From Solimonas terrae (GTDB taxonomy: Bacteria; Pseudomonadota; Gammaproteobacteria; Nevskiales; Nevskiaceae), in contig NZ_JAAMOW010000004.1 of NCBI RefSeq assembly GCF_011067135.1, positions 186,001 to 250,000 on the forward strand: DNA of 64,000 nt. The letters run 5' to 3'. This document shows, in pieces, positions 53,637 through 61,448 of this stretch (position 1 is its first letter; every line of letters starts with the position of its first letter). A program made the translations under genes and the position numbers. Below the pieces are notes generated by a model. That model was given only the letters and a program-made list of their open reading frames with translations. It was not told the DNA's origin and ran no database searches.

Positions 53637-54683
53637 ATGGAAAAAGAAGACGCTCGATTTCAGAAGTTGGAGCAATTGCACGAGAGGCGTAAGCAGGTCG
53701 TGCGATTGCATCTGCGGGGTACCGGCGTGATGGAGATCGTCGCGCTGACAGGGTTGAGCTACCCGGCGGTGCGCGGGGCGATCGACTTGTTCGCCCGAGG
53801 CGGCTGGTCGGCCATCAAGCCGGCCTGCCGGGGACGTGACAAGGGCGACGGGCGATTGCTCAACGCCGAGCAGGAGGCGTCGGTGCGACGCACGATCTGC
53901 GACAAGCGGCCCGAGCAGTTGAAGATGGAATTCGCGCTGTGGACCCGCGGCGCGGTCATGCAGTTCATCGAACGCGAATTCGGCGTGCGGCTGTCCATCC
54001 GCGCCACCGGCGAGTACCTGCGTCGATGGGGCTTCACGCCGCAGAAGCCGATCAAGCGCGCCTACGAGCAGCGCCCCGAAGCGGTCAAGCAGTGGATCGA
54101 CAACGAGTACCCGGCCATCGCGCGTCGCGCCAAAGACGAGGGCGGCGAGATTCACTGGGGCGACGAGACCGCACTGGTCAACACCGACGTGCGCGGTCGC
54201 AGCTATGCGCCTCGCGGCAAGACGCCGGTGACCTTGGCGGTGGGCGGGACGCGCGAGAAGCTGTCGATGATCTCCACCGTCACCAACCAAGGCTGCGCCA
54301 GCTGGATGATCATCGACGGGGCGTTCAACCACGAGCGGCTCATCGAGTTTCTGCAGGCGCTGGTGCGCGACGGCAGGCGCAGGCGCAAGAAGGTCTTCCT
54401 CATCCTGGACAACCTGGGCGTGCATCACTGCAAGCCCGTGAAGGCCTGGCTGGCCGATCACCGGCGCGACATCGAGGTGTTCTTCCTCCCCAGTTACAGC
54501 CCCGAACTCAACCCGGACGAGCGACTCAACGCCGACCTCAAGCAGACCATCGGCAGCAAGGTGCCGGTTCGCACCAAAGCCAAGTTGCGCGCCGCTGCCG
54601 ATGAACACATGCAATTCATCGCCGCCAATCGCAAACGAGTTCGGGCCTATTTCCAAGACCCCATCGTCAAGTACGCGGCGTGA
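53637..54683 (+). CDS. IS630 family transposase (DDE)
   Basis: A 348-residue transposase. A helix-turn-helix N-terminal half (GVMEIVALTGLSYPAVRGA) is followed by a DDE domain with D176 (WGDETALV), D258 (LILDNLGVHH) and E295 (PELNPDERLN). There is no frameshift, so the element could be active. It is fully inside the inverted repeats. Confidence 0.96.
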   Translation: MEKEDARFQKLEQLHERRKQVVRLHLRGTGVMEIVALTGLSYPAVRGAIDLFARGGWSAIKPACRGRDKGDGRLLNAEQEASVRRTICDKRPEQLKMEFALWTRGAVMQFIEREFGVRLSIRATGEYLRRWGFTPQKPIKRAYEQRPEAVKQWIDNEYPAIARRAKDEGGEIHWGDETALVNTDVRGRSYAPRGKTPVTLAVGGTREKLSMISTVTNQGCASWMIIDGAFNHERLIEFLQALVRDGRRRRKKVFLILDNLGVHHCKPVKAWLADHRRDIEVFFLPSYSPELNPDERLNADLKQTIGSKVPVRTKAKLRAAADEHMQFIAANRKRVRAYFQDPIVKYAA

Positions 54684-54685
54684 AG

Positions 54686-54707
54686 ACTTCATCGTGCCGG
54701 ATCAATA
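54686..54707 (-). repeat. Right inverted repeat of the IS630 element
   Basis: Read on the minus strand it begins TATTGATCCGG; it pairs with the left end over 22 positions and ends in the TA duplication. Confidence 0.85.
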
Positions 54708-54906
54708 AGTGGCCATTTGCTAGGTGAGCGCAACCAAGCTGCCGTTGGAGGAGAGCGACCGCTAGAGCCACTTAAAGTCGGAGGGTGTGCCGCTACTGGC
54801 CTGCCAAGGCGCAAGCTGCCGGAAGTTGCACAGGAACCGACTTCGCTTATCGTTTCTCGATCGGTAAGTTTCGAAAAGTTGGTGTCGGTAGCCGGGGCTC
54901 CACTAA
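54708..54906. other. 199-bp interval between the IS and the methyltransferase gene
   Basis: No gene is recognisable. It contains an 8-bp inverted repeat TAAGTGGC (54706-54713) / GCCACTTA (54767-54774), whose left arm shares two bases with the IS end. The interval probably carries the methyltransferase promoter. Confidence 0.35.
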
Positions 54907-56625
54907 ATGCATAATGCGCCATCAAAGAAGGGGCGGACTCGGCTGAATCGACGTATGACCACGAAACCGAAGGGGAAAAGCTTGCGTGCTATCGACCTGT
55001 ATTCAGGCGTCGGTGGCTGGTCGCTGGGCCTCCGTCTCGCTGGGATCGAGGTTGTCGCATCGTACGAGCGCTGGGGCATTGCCAACGAGACGAACTTCAA
55101 GAACAACCATCACCAGGCTCAAACTGTCGACATCCGCCGGCTCGAGCTGGACGACCTTCCTGCGGACATCGACATCGTCGTTGGCAGCCCTCCGTGTACC
55201 CAGTTCTCTTTCTCCAACCGCGGGGGTAGCGGCGACCTGAAAGACGGACTCAAGGACGTGATCAAGTTCCTCGAGATCGTTGAGCACGTCCGGCCAAAGG
55301 TCTGGGCCATGGAGAACGTGCCGCGCATGGCCATGATCATTGAGAAGGAATCGAGGAAGCGAGGCGCCCTCCACAGATTCCAGTCGCTGGGGATCAACAG
55401 CCGCGTCCTCAACCTGGCCGAGTTCGGCGTGCCCCAGCGAAGGATGCGTTGCATCGCCGGCAATTTCAATTTCGACCTGCTGGACCGTTATCGTGAGACC
55501 ACACCAAGGTTAACCTTGGGTCAGATCATCGAGGCCTTGCGGGAAAAGAAACTCGTGGACCCAATCTTCGGCGTCGAAATTGCGGCCAATGAGCTGACAG
55601 ATCACGTCCCTGAGGAGCCGCTCAACGACGAGGAGGTCCGTATCAACCGTGCGGCCAAGACGACGCACACCGTCTACAACGCCATGTCGTTCCCCGACCG
55701 GAAGGATCGGCCTGTGCGGACCATCACTGCCACCTGTACCCGCGTGTCGCGGGAGAGCATCGTGATTGATTGTCCGGAACAGCCCGGGAAATACCGCCGG
55801 CTGACCGTGAGGGAGCGGGCGAGCCTGCAAGGTTTCCCGCTGAGTTTCCAGTTCTATGCTGAGAGCTATTCGCACAAGCTCCGGATGATCGGGAACGCGA
55901 TCCCGCCGGCCTTCACCTATCACCTCGCCCACGCATTGGTCGGGACACAGGCGGAGAAGGTCCGTGCTCTGAAAGTGGTGGGGACGGAGTTCAAGCACGC
56001 CGTTCCACTCGCCAAGAGTGCTCCTCTCGAGCGGGCGGGCGCGCGCTTCCCCCTGAAACGGCGTTTCAAGTTCGCCATCCCGAGCTTGCAGCTCAAGAGC
56101 GGCGTGCGTTTCGAGGTCTCCAACCGGGTCGACGTGGAGCCAGTGGCCTGGGGTGTCGATTTCTACTTCGGAACGTCGAAGTCGATCGTTAGCTTGAGGC
56201 TTGATGACCATCTGCAGGCGCGGTTGCTCAAACGGATGTCCCGCGATCTTAGGACGGGAGTCGACAGCACACTGGAAGCCCTCGTGGGCTTCCTTTCAGG
56301 CGCGTCGTTCGGTGACATGCAGCGGATTTGGTCCCACCGGGGCCCCGGAGCGACGACGCCGTTCATGCTTCTCGATCAGCTCGACCAGGCGGGCGCCGCC
56401 CTGGCGCTTATTTTCACGAAGCACGAGAGATACACGCTCGCGGCATTACATGACGCGATCCAAGAGGAGCATGGTGCAGGCTACGCCGATCACCTGCCGG
56501 GGGTGAACAAGCTGACTCGCAACTCGGCGCTGATCGTCGCTGGTCTTCTCGTCGGTTCCACAGCGAACCTTCACCTCGAAGGGAACGGTATCCAGAGAAC
56601 GCGACGTATCAAATCGGCCGCCTGA
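54907..56625 (+). CDS. C5-cytosine DNA methyltransferase with C-terminal extension
   Basis: A 572-residue enzyme that methylates cytosine C5 in DNA. Motif I AIDLYSGVGGWSLGL (28-42), motif IV GSPPCTQFS with catalytic C97, motif VI ENVPR (136-140), motif VIII QRRMR (177-181), motif IX RLTVRERASLQGFP and motif X MIGNAIPPAFTYHLA (to 341) are all in the standard order. After motif X about 230 residues remain; most dcm-type enzymes stop near there, so this is an extra domain I cannot identify. An inner ATG at 54955 is a possible start. It is convergent, 18 bp apart, with the DUF3883 operon. Confidence 0.93.
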   Translation: MHNAPSKKGRTRLNRRMTTKPKGKSLRAIDLYSGVGGWSLGLRLAGIEVVASYERWGIANETNFKNNHHQAQTVDIRRLELDDLPADIDIVVGSPPCTQFSFSNRGGSGDLKDGLKDVIKFLEIVEHVRPKVWAMENVPRMAMIIEKESRKRGALHRFQSLGINSRVLNLAEFGVPQRRMRCIAGNFNFDLLDRYRETTPRLTLGQIIEALREKKLVDPIFGVEIAANELTDHVPEEPLNDEEVRINRAAKTTHTVYNAMSFPDRKDRPVRTITATCTRVSRESIVIDCPEQPGKYRRLTVRERASLQGFPLSFQFYAESYSHKLRMIGNAIPPAFTYHLAHALVGTQAEKVRALKVVGTEFKHAVPLAKSAPLERAGARFPLKRRFKFAIPSLQLKSGVRFEVSNRVDVEPVAWGVDFYFGTSKSIVSLRLDDHLQARLLKRMSRDLRTGVDSTLEALVGFLSGASFGDMQRIWSHRGPGATTPFMLLDQLDQAGAALALIFTKHERYTLAALHDAIQEEHGAGYADHLPGVNKLTRNSALIVAGLLVGSTANLHLEGNGIQRTRRIKSAA

Positions 56626-56643
56626 TCCTTGCTATCGCGGTAC

Positions 56644-57606
56644 TCAGCCCCTGATCTCGTAACCATCCGCGCTGATCTGCCAGCCTGGCAGACCGGTGAG
56701 GAAGAACGCCGAGTGAGGGCCTCTGATGGCGAGGGCCGTGTACCCCTCGGTGGCCATCAAGTCGCGGTCGACAAGGTGCAGGCTGTATTGCTCCCCCAGC
56801 TCCTCGGCGACCTCCAGCTCGTTCCTGCTCCAGAAGAAGCGCCGCTCGCCACTGTAGGATTTCACCTCGATGTGCAGGTCGTGCCGCAATGAACTCAGGG
56901 AGGCGAAGGACAGGATGTCGAAACCGGCTGACACGTCCTCGTCAGATATGCGTCGGACCTGATCAAGCAGCGGATGGCCATGCAGTCGCTCCCTCTCCCT
57001 CGCCAGCACCCACTCCTCAGCGAGCAGCCCGTTCTCTAGGTCTCGCGCGCGCCTCGCCTCGAGTTGCTTGGTACTCACCCGCCGCCTGGAGTGTTGGACA
57101 TTCGCCTCGCGTGCGGCATCGAGGAAGATCGATTCGAAGTTGTCGGCCACCCGCCACAATCGGCTCGTGGCCCGCTCGCGGGCGGCCACGCCAAACTCGG
57201 CGACCCAGAGGGACACGCCATCATGTGATCCAGGCAGCGACAGTGAATCCAGCCACAGCCCGTTGCCGTTTGCGCCCGATTGCAGGCACCCAGCGGGGCC
57301 ACGGGTCGCCAAACGGGCACCGATCTCGATCGCCGTCATCCGGCCGATCTCCGCGCGCCATCTGGATGCGGGCCAGCCCTGTCCGACGCGGAGCCTGGCC
57401 TCGCCATCGACGATCTGGAGGGCATTGAACCTGCCAAGCATCCGCAAGGTGTTCAATGTCCTCGCGATCGATGCCGAGTTCGCGACCCGCATTTCGTGCG
57501 CGAGCCTGTCCGGGGTCGGCTGGCTCGACGATCCACCAATCAGGTTCAAGAGCGCATGGACCTGCTCGGCATCGAGCAGCCCGTCAGACTCCCTTGCGAC
57601 GCTCAT
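56644..57606 (-). CDS. DUF3883 (NOV_C) nuclease-like protein
   Basis: A 320-residue protein. The C-terminal half (about 190-310) matches DUF3883/NOV_C: EEWVLARERERL, then GFDILSF and LHIEVKSYSGE, giving a PD-(D/E)XK-like set D230, E247 and K249, and FFWSRNELEVAEELGEQYSLH. This is a common putative restriction nuclease domain. The N-terminal half (1-180) is unrecognised; residues 10-75 look like a winged-helix. The start at 57606 overlaps the helicase gene by 23 bp; ATG 57642 would add 12 residues. It is last in a three-gene operon. Confidence 0.8.
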   Translation of the reverse strand: MSVARESDGLLDAEQVHALLNLIGGSSSQPTPDRLAHEMRVANSASIARTLNTLRMLGRFNALQIVDGEARLRVGQGWPASRWRAEIGRMTAIEIGARLATRGPAGCLQSGANGNGLWLDSLSLPGSHDGVSLWVAEFGVAARERATSRLWRVADNFESIFLDAAREANVQHSRRRVSTKQLEARRARDLENGLLAEEWVLARERERLHGHPLLDQVRRISDEDVSAGFDILSFASLSSLRHDLHIEVKSYSGERRFFWSRNELEVAEELGEQYSLHLVDRDLMATEGYTALAIRGPHSAFFLTGLPGWQISADGYEIRG

Positions 57607-59548
57607 AAGCCTCGAGCACGGCGCGGATGTCGTCGTCGTCATCGCCGGACGCGGTGAGGAGCGGTATGTCCTCCGAATCGACGAGGTCGATGAGCCGTCG
57701 CTCCTTCATCTGAAGCCGCTGGTCGATATCGTCATCCACCGTGTCGCTACTCCCCAGGTAAAAGTAAGACACCAGACCGCCGCCGGCCGGGTTGTAGCGG
57801 TGGATTCGGTCCTTTGACTGGATGAAGCGGCCGGCGTTGAAGTCCCGGTCGTAGTAGATCGCCGTCCTGCACGCCTTGTGCAGCGAGATCGACTCGCCGA
57901 CCGCCTGCGGGTTGGCGACCAGGACGGCAGGGCCGGGAGTGGAATGGAAACGGTCGATGATCTCCTCGCGCGTGCCAAGCAGCTGCGCGTCATCGTCACC
58001 ACCGCCGACCGGCGTCACGCCGGTCAACTTCTCGAGGAAAGGCACACTCCCCCGGAACAGCCGCATTAGCCTGTCCAGGTTCCCAAGGAAGTAGGACCAG
58101 ATGAGCACCTTGCCGCCGGAATCCAGCGTCGTTCTGGCGAGCCTCTCGCAGATTTTCAGGCGCTCGAGGTCTCGTTCGACGTTGAACGCCCTCACCAGCT
58201 CGACCACCTCCTGCTCAGTCACCGAGTAGTCGGCGGCGATCCCGGCATCGAATAGTGCATCCCTTTCGATTGGCAGCAGTAGAAGTTCAGGGTTCACCGC
58301 GGCCTGCCGCAGCCGGATCAGCCTAGCCCTGACCCTCATCGGAACATTGGCGCTCGCCAAGTCCCGCCGGAACTGCGGAACGATCTTGGTCTCCAGCAGC
58401 CGGTAAATCCGCTCCTGCGCGGCGCCCATGGGAACCGGGACGCGATGCTCCTCGAAGGGCGGGAGGCCGAGATCCGATTTCCTGATCCTGGTGAAGAACG
58501 GCTTGATGCGCTCCTTCAGCTGGGGGACGGCCCGCTCCATGGACCCATCGGACATCGCCCGGAGGGTCGAGCTTGGGAATCCGACAACATCCCGCATCGG
58601 ATAGATGAACCGGAACAGGTTGACCAAATCCTCGTACCCGTTCGGGGCAGGGGTGCCCGTAAGCACCACGCGGCAGGAGGCGAGGCGAGCCAACCGCAAC
58701 GCTGCTGCCGCCCAGAAGCCATCCTCGTTCTTAATGTAGTGCGCTTCATCCAGAACCATCATTGTCGAGGGCCCGAACCTACGCAGGAAGGCCGTGAATC
58801 CCTCCTCTGAGTTGGCCAGGGTCTGGTATGAGGTTAACGTCAGTTCAACACCTCGCGCCTCAGGTGTGATGCCCTTCAGGTAGTCGTTCCGGTCCTCCGC
58901 CGGCGTGGCGCCAGAGATTCGCCGCGTAATCGGGGTCCTGTTGAAGATCGCGCGGTATTCGTCCTCCCAAGCTTTGAAGGACGACAGGGGGCCGACGATC
59001 AACAGTCGGTCGATCGCCTTCCCGTCCACCGCCGGTGACGCCTTCAGGTAGGCATATGCCGCGTAGACGATTGATGTCTTGCCCGCGCCAGGCACCGAGA
59101 AGTTGCAGGCGTTATGGGCGAAGGCAAGGTGGAACGCCGACAGAAGCTGCTTCCGATAGAAGGTGCGGCCGACGCACGCAGCCTCGACCGCGGCGACAAA
59201 TCTCCGGAACTCTTCCGTATCGAGGTTGCGACCCCAAATCTCGGCTGCAAGGGCGCTGAATCTGGCGAACTCCTCCGACTCCTCTCTGACGGCGTCGAGA
59301 GCCGATGAGATGCCACGCTCGAGATCAAACCCGACGCCAGCGTTCTGGAGCAGCTTCTCGATGGTCCGGAACTGCTGGGACAGGCTCTTCGTTCCGGTCG
59401 GGAGACGGAGTGTCCCATCCGGTCCAGTCTGTCCTCCTTCCTTGCAGAAGTGCGCGGCGAACATCGGGCTGCGCAACAGCCGCGGCCCGGCTCCGGTGAT
59501 CGTCACCGCCTTCTCGGCCTCCAGGTATCCGAGCTGGACCTTGTCCAT
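57584..59548 (-). CDS. SNF2-type DEAD/DEAH box helicase/translocase
   Basis: A 654-residue superfamily 2 ATPase. About 125 N-terminal residues of unknown role precede the motor: Walker A VPGAGKTS (152-159), motif Ia IVGPLSSFKAWEDEY, DEAH box VLDEAHYIKN (267-270) and motif III VLTGTPAPNG. The second lobe has ANPQAVGESISLHKACRT and SKDRIHRYN, the SNF2 motif V/VI region. A run of aspartates lies near the end. It probably moves along DNA for the DUF3883 protein. It starts 12 bp after the ParB-like gene. Confidence 0.92.
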   Translation of the reverse strand: MDKVQLGYLEAEKAVTITGAGPRLLRSPMFAAHFCKEGGQTGPDGTLRLPTGTKSLSQQFRTIEKLLQNAGVGFDLERGISSALDAVREESEEFARFSALAAEIWGRNLDTEEFRRFVAAVEAACVGRTFYRKQLLSAFHLAFAHNACNFSVPGAGKTSIVYAAYAYLKASPAVDGKAIDRLLIVGPLSSFKAWEDEYRAIFNRTPITRRISGATPAEDRNDYLKGITPEARGVELTLTSYQTLANSEEGFTAFLRRFGPSTMMVLDEAHYIKNEDGFWAAAALRLARLASCRVVLTGTPAPNGYEDLVNLFRFIYPMRDVVGFPSSTLRAMSDGSMERAVPQLKERIKPFFTRIRKSDLGLPPFEEHRVPVPMGAAQERIYRLLETKIVPQFRRDLASANVPMRVRARLIRLRQAAVNPELLLLPIERDALFDAGIAADYSVTEQEVVELVRAFNVERDLERLKICERLARTTLDSGGKVLIWSYFLGNLDRLMRLFRGSVPFLEKLTGVTPVGGGDDDAQLLGTREEIIDRFHSTPGPAVLVANPQAVGESISLHKACRTAIYYDRDFNAGRFIQSKDRIHRYNPAGGGLVSYFYLGSSDTVDDDIDQRLQMKERRLIDLVDSEDIPLLTASGDDDDDIRAVLEAYERRKGV

Positions 59549-59560
59549 GATCCGGTCCGA

Positions 59561-60859
59561 TCAGCCCCGCCGCTCGAAGCGTTTCTTCATCTCGTACGTC
59601 AGCTGATTCAATTCGCGGACCAGAGTCAGATTGTCAGGGTCGGCGATCAGGCTATCGTCCTCGATGTCGATCTTCTCCAATGCGAGCTTCGCCTTGACCA
59701 GCAATTCCCGCGGCTTCAAGACCTCCATCCGGTAGTACAGCTTGTCCCCGGCGGTGCCGAAGTTCCTCTTCATCGCGGAATCGACGGTATCCCGCCACTC
59801 ACGGTCGCGTGCAATCGCCGCCTCGGTCTTCGTCCCGTGATGCGGATTCTTGGCTATGTACGTCTCAAGGTCATCCGCAGTCGCGGTGATGGGATCCACC
59901 ACCTTGCCGTGTTCCCCCGCGAACTCCCTCCAAATGTCCTCGTGGCAGTAGAAGTTCTTGCTGTTGCCCTGATGGGAGATGGCGCGGTACGACTTCTTCG
60001 CGTCGGCGAATTCCCCGAAACGTATGTAATCGAACTGGATGGTGCGCAGGCGGAGCTGGTCGAACTCGTCCTGGACCCAGGGGACCTTGGCGTTCTTCCC
60101 CTCGATCCGCTTCAGGTCACTATAGAGGTCAACGAACATCCCCTCCTTGGTCCCATCAGCATCCTTCAGCATCGTGTAGAGCCGAGGACAGCCAATGTGA
60201 TCGAGGTAGGCGTCCATCAGCTGCATGATTGCAAGAAGCCGGGCGGCGTATCCCTTTTCCCTGCCCATGAGCGAGTCGATCTCTTCCTCTTTGATATCGA
60301 GATCGACACGCAACCTCCTAGCATGGAGGTACTTCTGGATCGGCCCATATTCGACCTTGGCGTCCTCGCCGAGCTGGTACTGCGTCTCGAGCCGGACGAT
60401 CTCCTTCTCATTATCGGCATAGGCATCCGGCAGGATGATCGCCTCGAGGTACTGCGGCTGATGCTCTTGGATTCCCAGACGCTCCAACAGCATCGCGCGA
60501 CGGTTGCCATCGATGATCACGCCATCCAGGCTGACGATGCCTGGCCGCTGCTGTTGCTTCTTTTTGAGGTCAGCGAGGGTTGCCTCATTCCTTCCCTCGT
60601 TGAGTTCCCACAGCAGCGACTTGATCTTGTCGTGCTTTTCCTGAGTGTACGCCGTGGGGGCCTGATGCTCCTGCATCCAAGTGAGCATCTCGGCTTCGAT
60701 ACGGCCGTTGTGCTCATTGAAGATCAGCAAGTCCAGGCTGATCCGGTGGACGGGAAAGGTCTGCGCTCGACCCTTGTAGAAGAGCTTCTGCGTTCCTTCA
60801 GGCTTCGACTTCAGAAGCTCGGAGAGCTTCTCCTTACGGACGGATGCCGAGACGACCAT
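59561..60859 (-). CDS. ParB-like protein with DGNRR motif
   Basis: A 432-residue protein. The segment around residues 34-125 (FPVHRISLDLLIFNEHNGR ... VIIDGNRRAMLLERLG, DGNRR at 117-121) matches the ParB/Srx-like nucleotide-binding core and recalls the DGQHR proteins of DNA phosphorothioation clusters. The remaining 300 residues are mostly helical and unrecognised. It is first in the operon with the helicase and DUF3883 genes, so a regulatory or DNA-binding role in the same system is inferred. AGGGG lies about 6 bases before the ATG. Confidence 0.78.
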   Translation of the reverse strand: MVVSASVRKEKLSELLKSKPEGTQKLFYKGRAQTFPVHRISLDLLIFNEHNGRIEAEMLTWMQEHQAPTAYTQEKHDKIKSLLWELNEGRNEATLADLKKKQQQRPGIVSLDGVIIDGNRRAMLLERLGIQEHQPQYLEAIILPDAYADNEKEIVRLETQYQLGEDAKVEYGPIQKYLHARRLRVDLDIKEEEIDSLMGREKGYAARLLAIMQLMDAYLDHIGCPRLYTMLKDADGTKEGMFVDLYSDLKRIEGKNAKVPWVQDEFDQLRLRTIQFDYIRFGEFADAKKSYRAISHQGNSKNFYCHEDIWREFAGEHGKVVDPITATADDLETYIAKNPHHGTKTEAAIARDREWRDTVDSAMKRNFGTAGDKLYYRMEVLKPRELLVKAKLALEKIDIEDDSLIADPDNLTLVRELNQLTYEMKKRFERRG

Positions 60860-60942
60860 ATTTTCCCCTGCTCGTTTTGATTATTGAACACGCCACAGAC
60901 CTCGCTTGGCGGCGCACCAGCGCTTCGTCAACCAAAAGAACT

Positions 60943-61312
60943 CTAGCCCAGAAACGCCCTCAGCTTCCCGGCCCACCGATCCAGATCGCTCACCTCGCAT
61001 TCCCAGACTGTAAGCATTTGGTAGCCCATCTTCTCGAGCTTCGCCGAGCCCCTGCGTGACGAGCCTTGTTGGCGGTGAATTTACCTTCCCAGAACGCGGT
61101 CCGCGACTTTGGAATTCTGGCTAGCGGGCAAAAGGCATGCGCGCGCCAGACGCACCCGTGGACAAAGATGGCCTTCCGCCTTTTCCTGAAGATCAAATCC
61201 GGCCTGCCTAGGAGGCGGGAAGCGTGGAGACGGTATCGCGATATCCCATGGCGTGCACGAGTCACCGGGCGGCCATCTCCGGGCGCGTATCCCGCGCTTT
61301 GATCCGGCTCAT
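60943..61312 (-). pseudogene. vsr: Frameshifted very-short-patch-repair endonuclease (vsr) remnant
   Basis: Read on the minus strand from ATG 61312, the N terminus MSRIKARDTRPEMAAR is followed by a stop, then LVHAMGYR in the same frame. The gene continues in another frame with YRLHASRLLGRPDLIF, KRRKAIFVHGCVW, IPKSRTAFWEGKF. A second shift restores KLEKMGYQMLTVWECE and ends at a stop at 60943-60945. Together these cover a whole Vsr, the T:G mismatch nicking enzyme that partners C5 methyltransferases. One internal stop and at least two frameshifts make it non-functional unless they are sequencing errors. Confidence 0.85.
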
Positions 61313-61448
61313 GGTCTCCTAACAGCACCGCTTCGATACCGTATCCAAGTCCGTTCGCTGCTGGGTGGTGGCGTACGGATAATGCTGGCCGCTGCACCTG
61401 CCTAGCACCTATAGGATCGGAGCACTCACACGCTGTTGTGGCGCCGCT

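Larger units (their letters stand above)
53581..54707 (+). mobile_element. IS630-family insertion sequence, complete
   Basis: The left end (53581-53602) and right end (54686-54707) are 22-base inverted repeats matching at 18 positions. Both start with TA, the IS630/Tc1-mariner target duplication. Between them is one intact transposase. The element lies between the DUF1415 promoter region and the accessory methylation cassette. No second copy is in the window. Confidence 0.9.

Noticed and set aside
54907-61312. Assigning the cassette to DISARM, BREX or Dnd
   Set aside because: No DUF1998, PLD, PglZ, BrxL, BrxC or DndC/D/E-type genes are visible; a shared helicase and methyltransferase are not enough.
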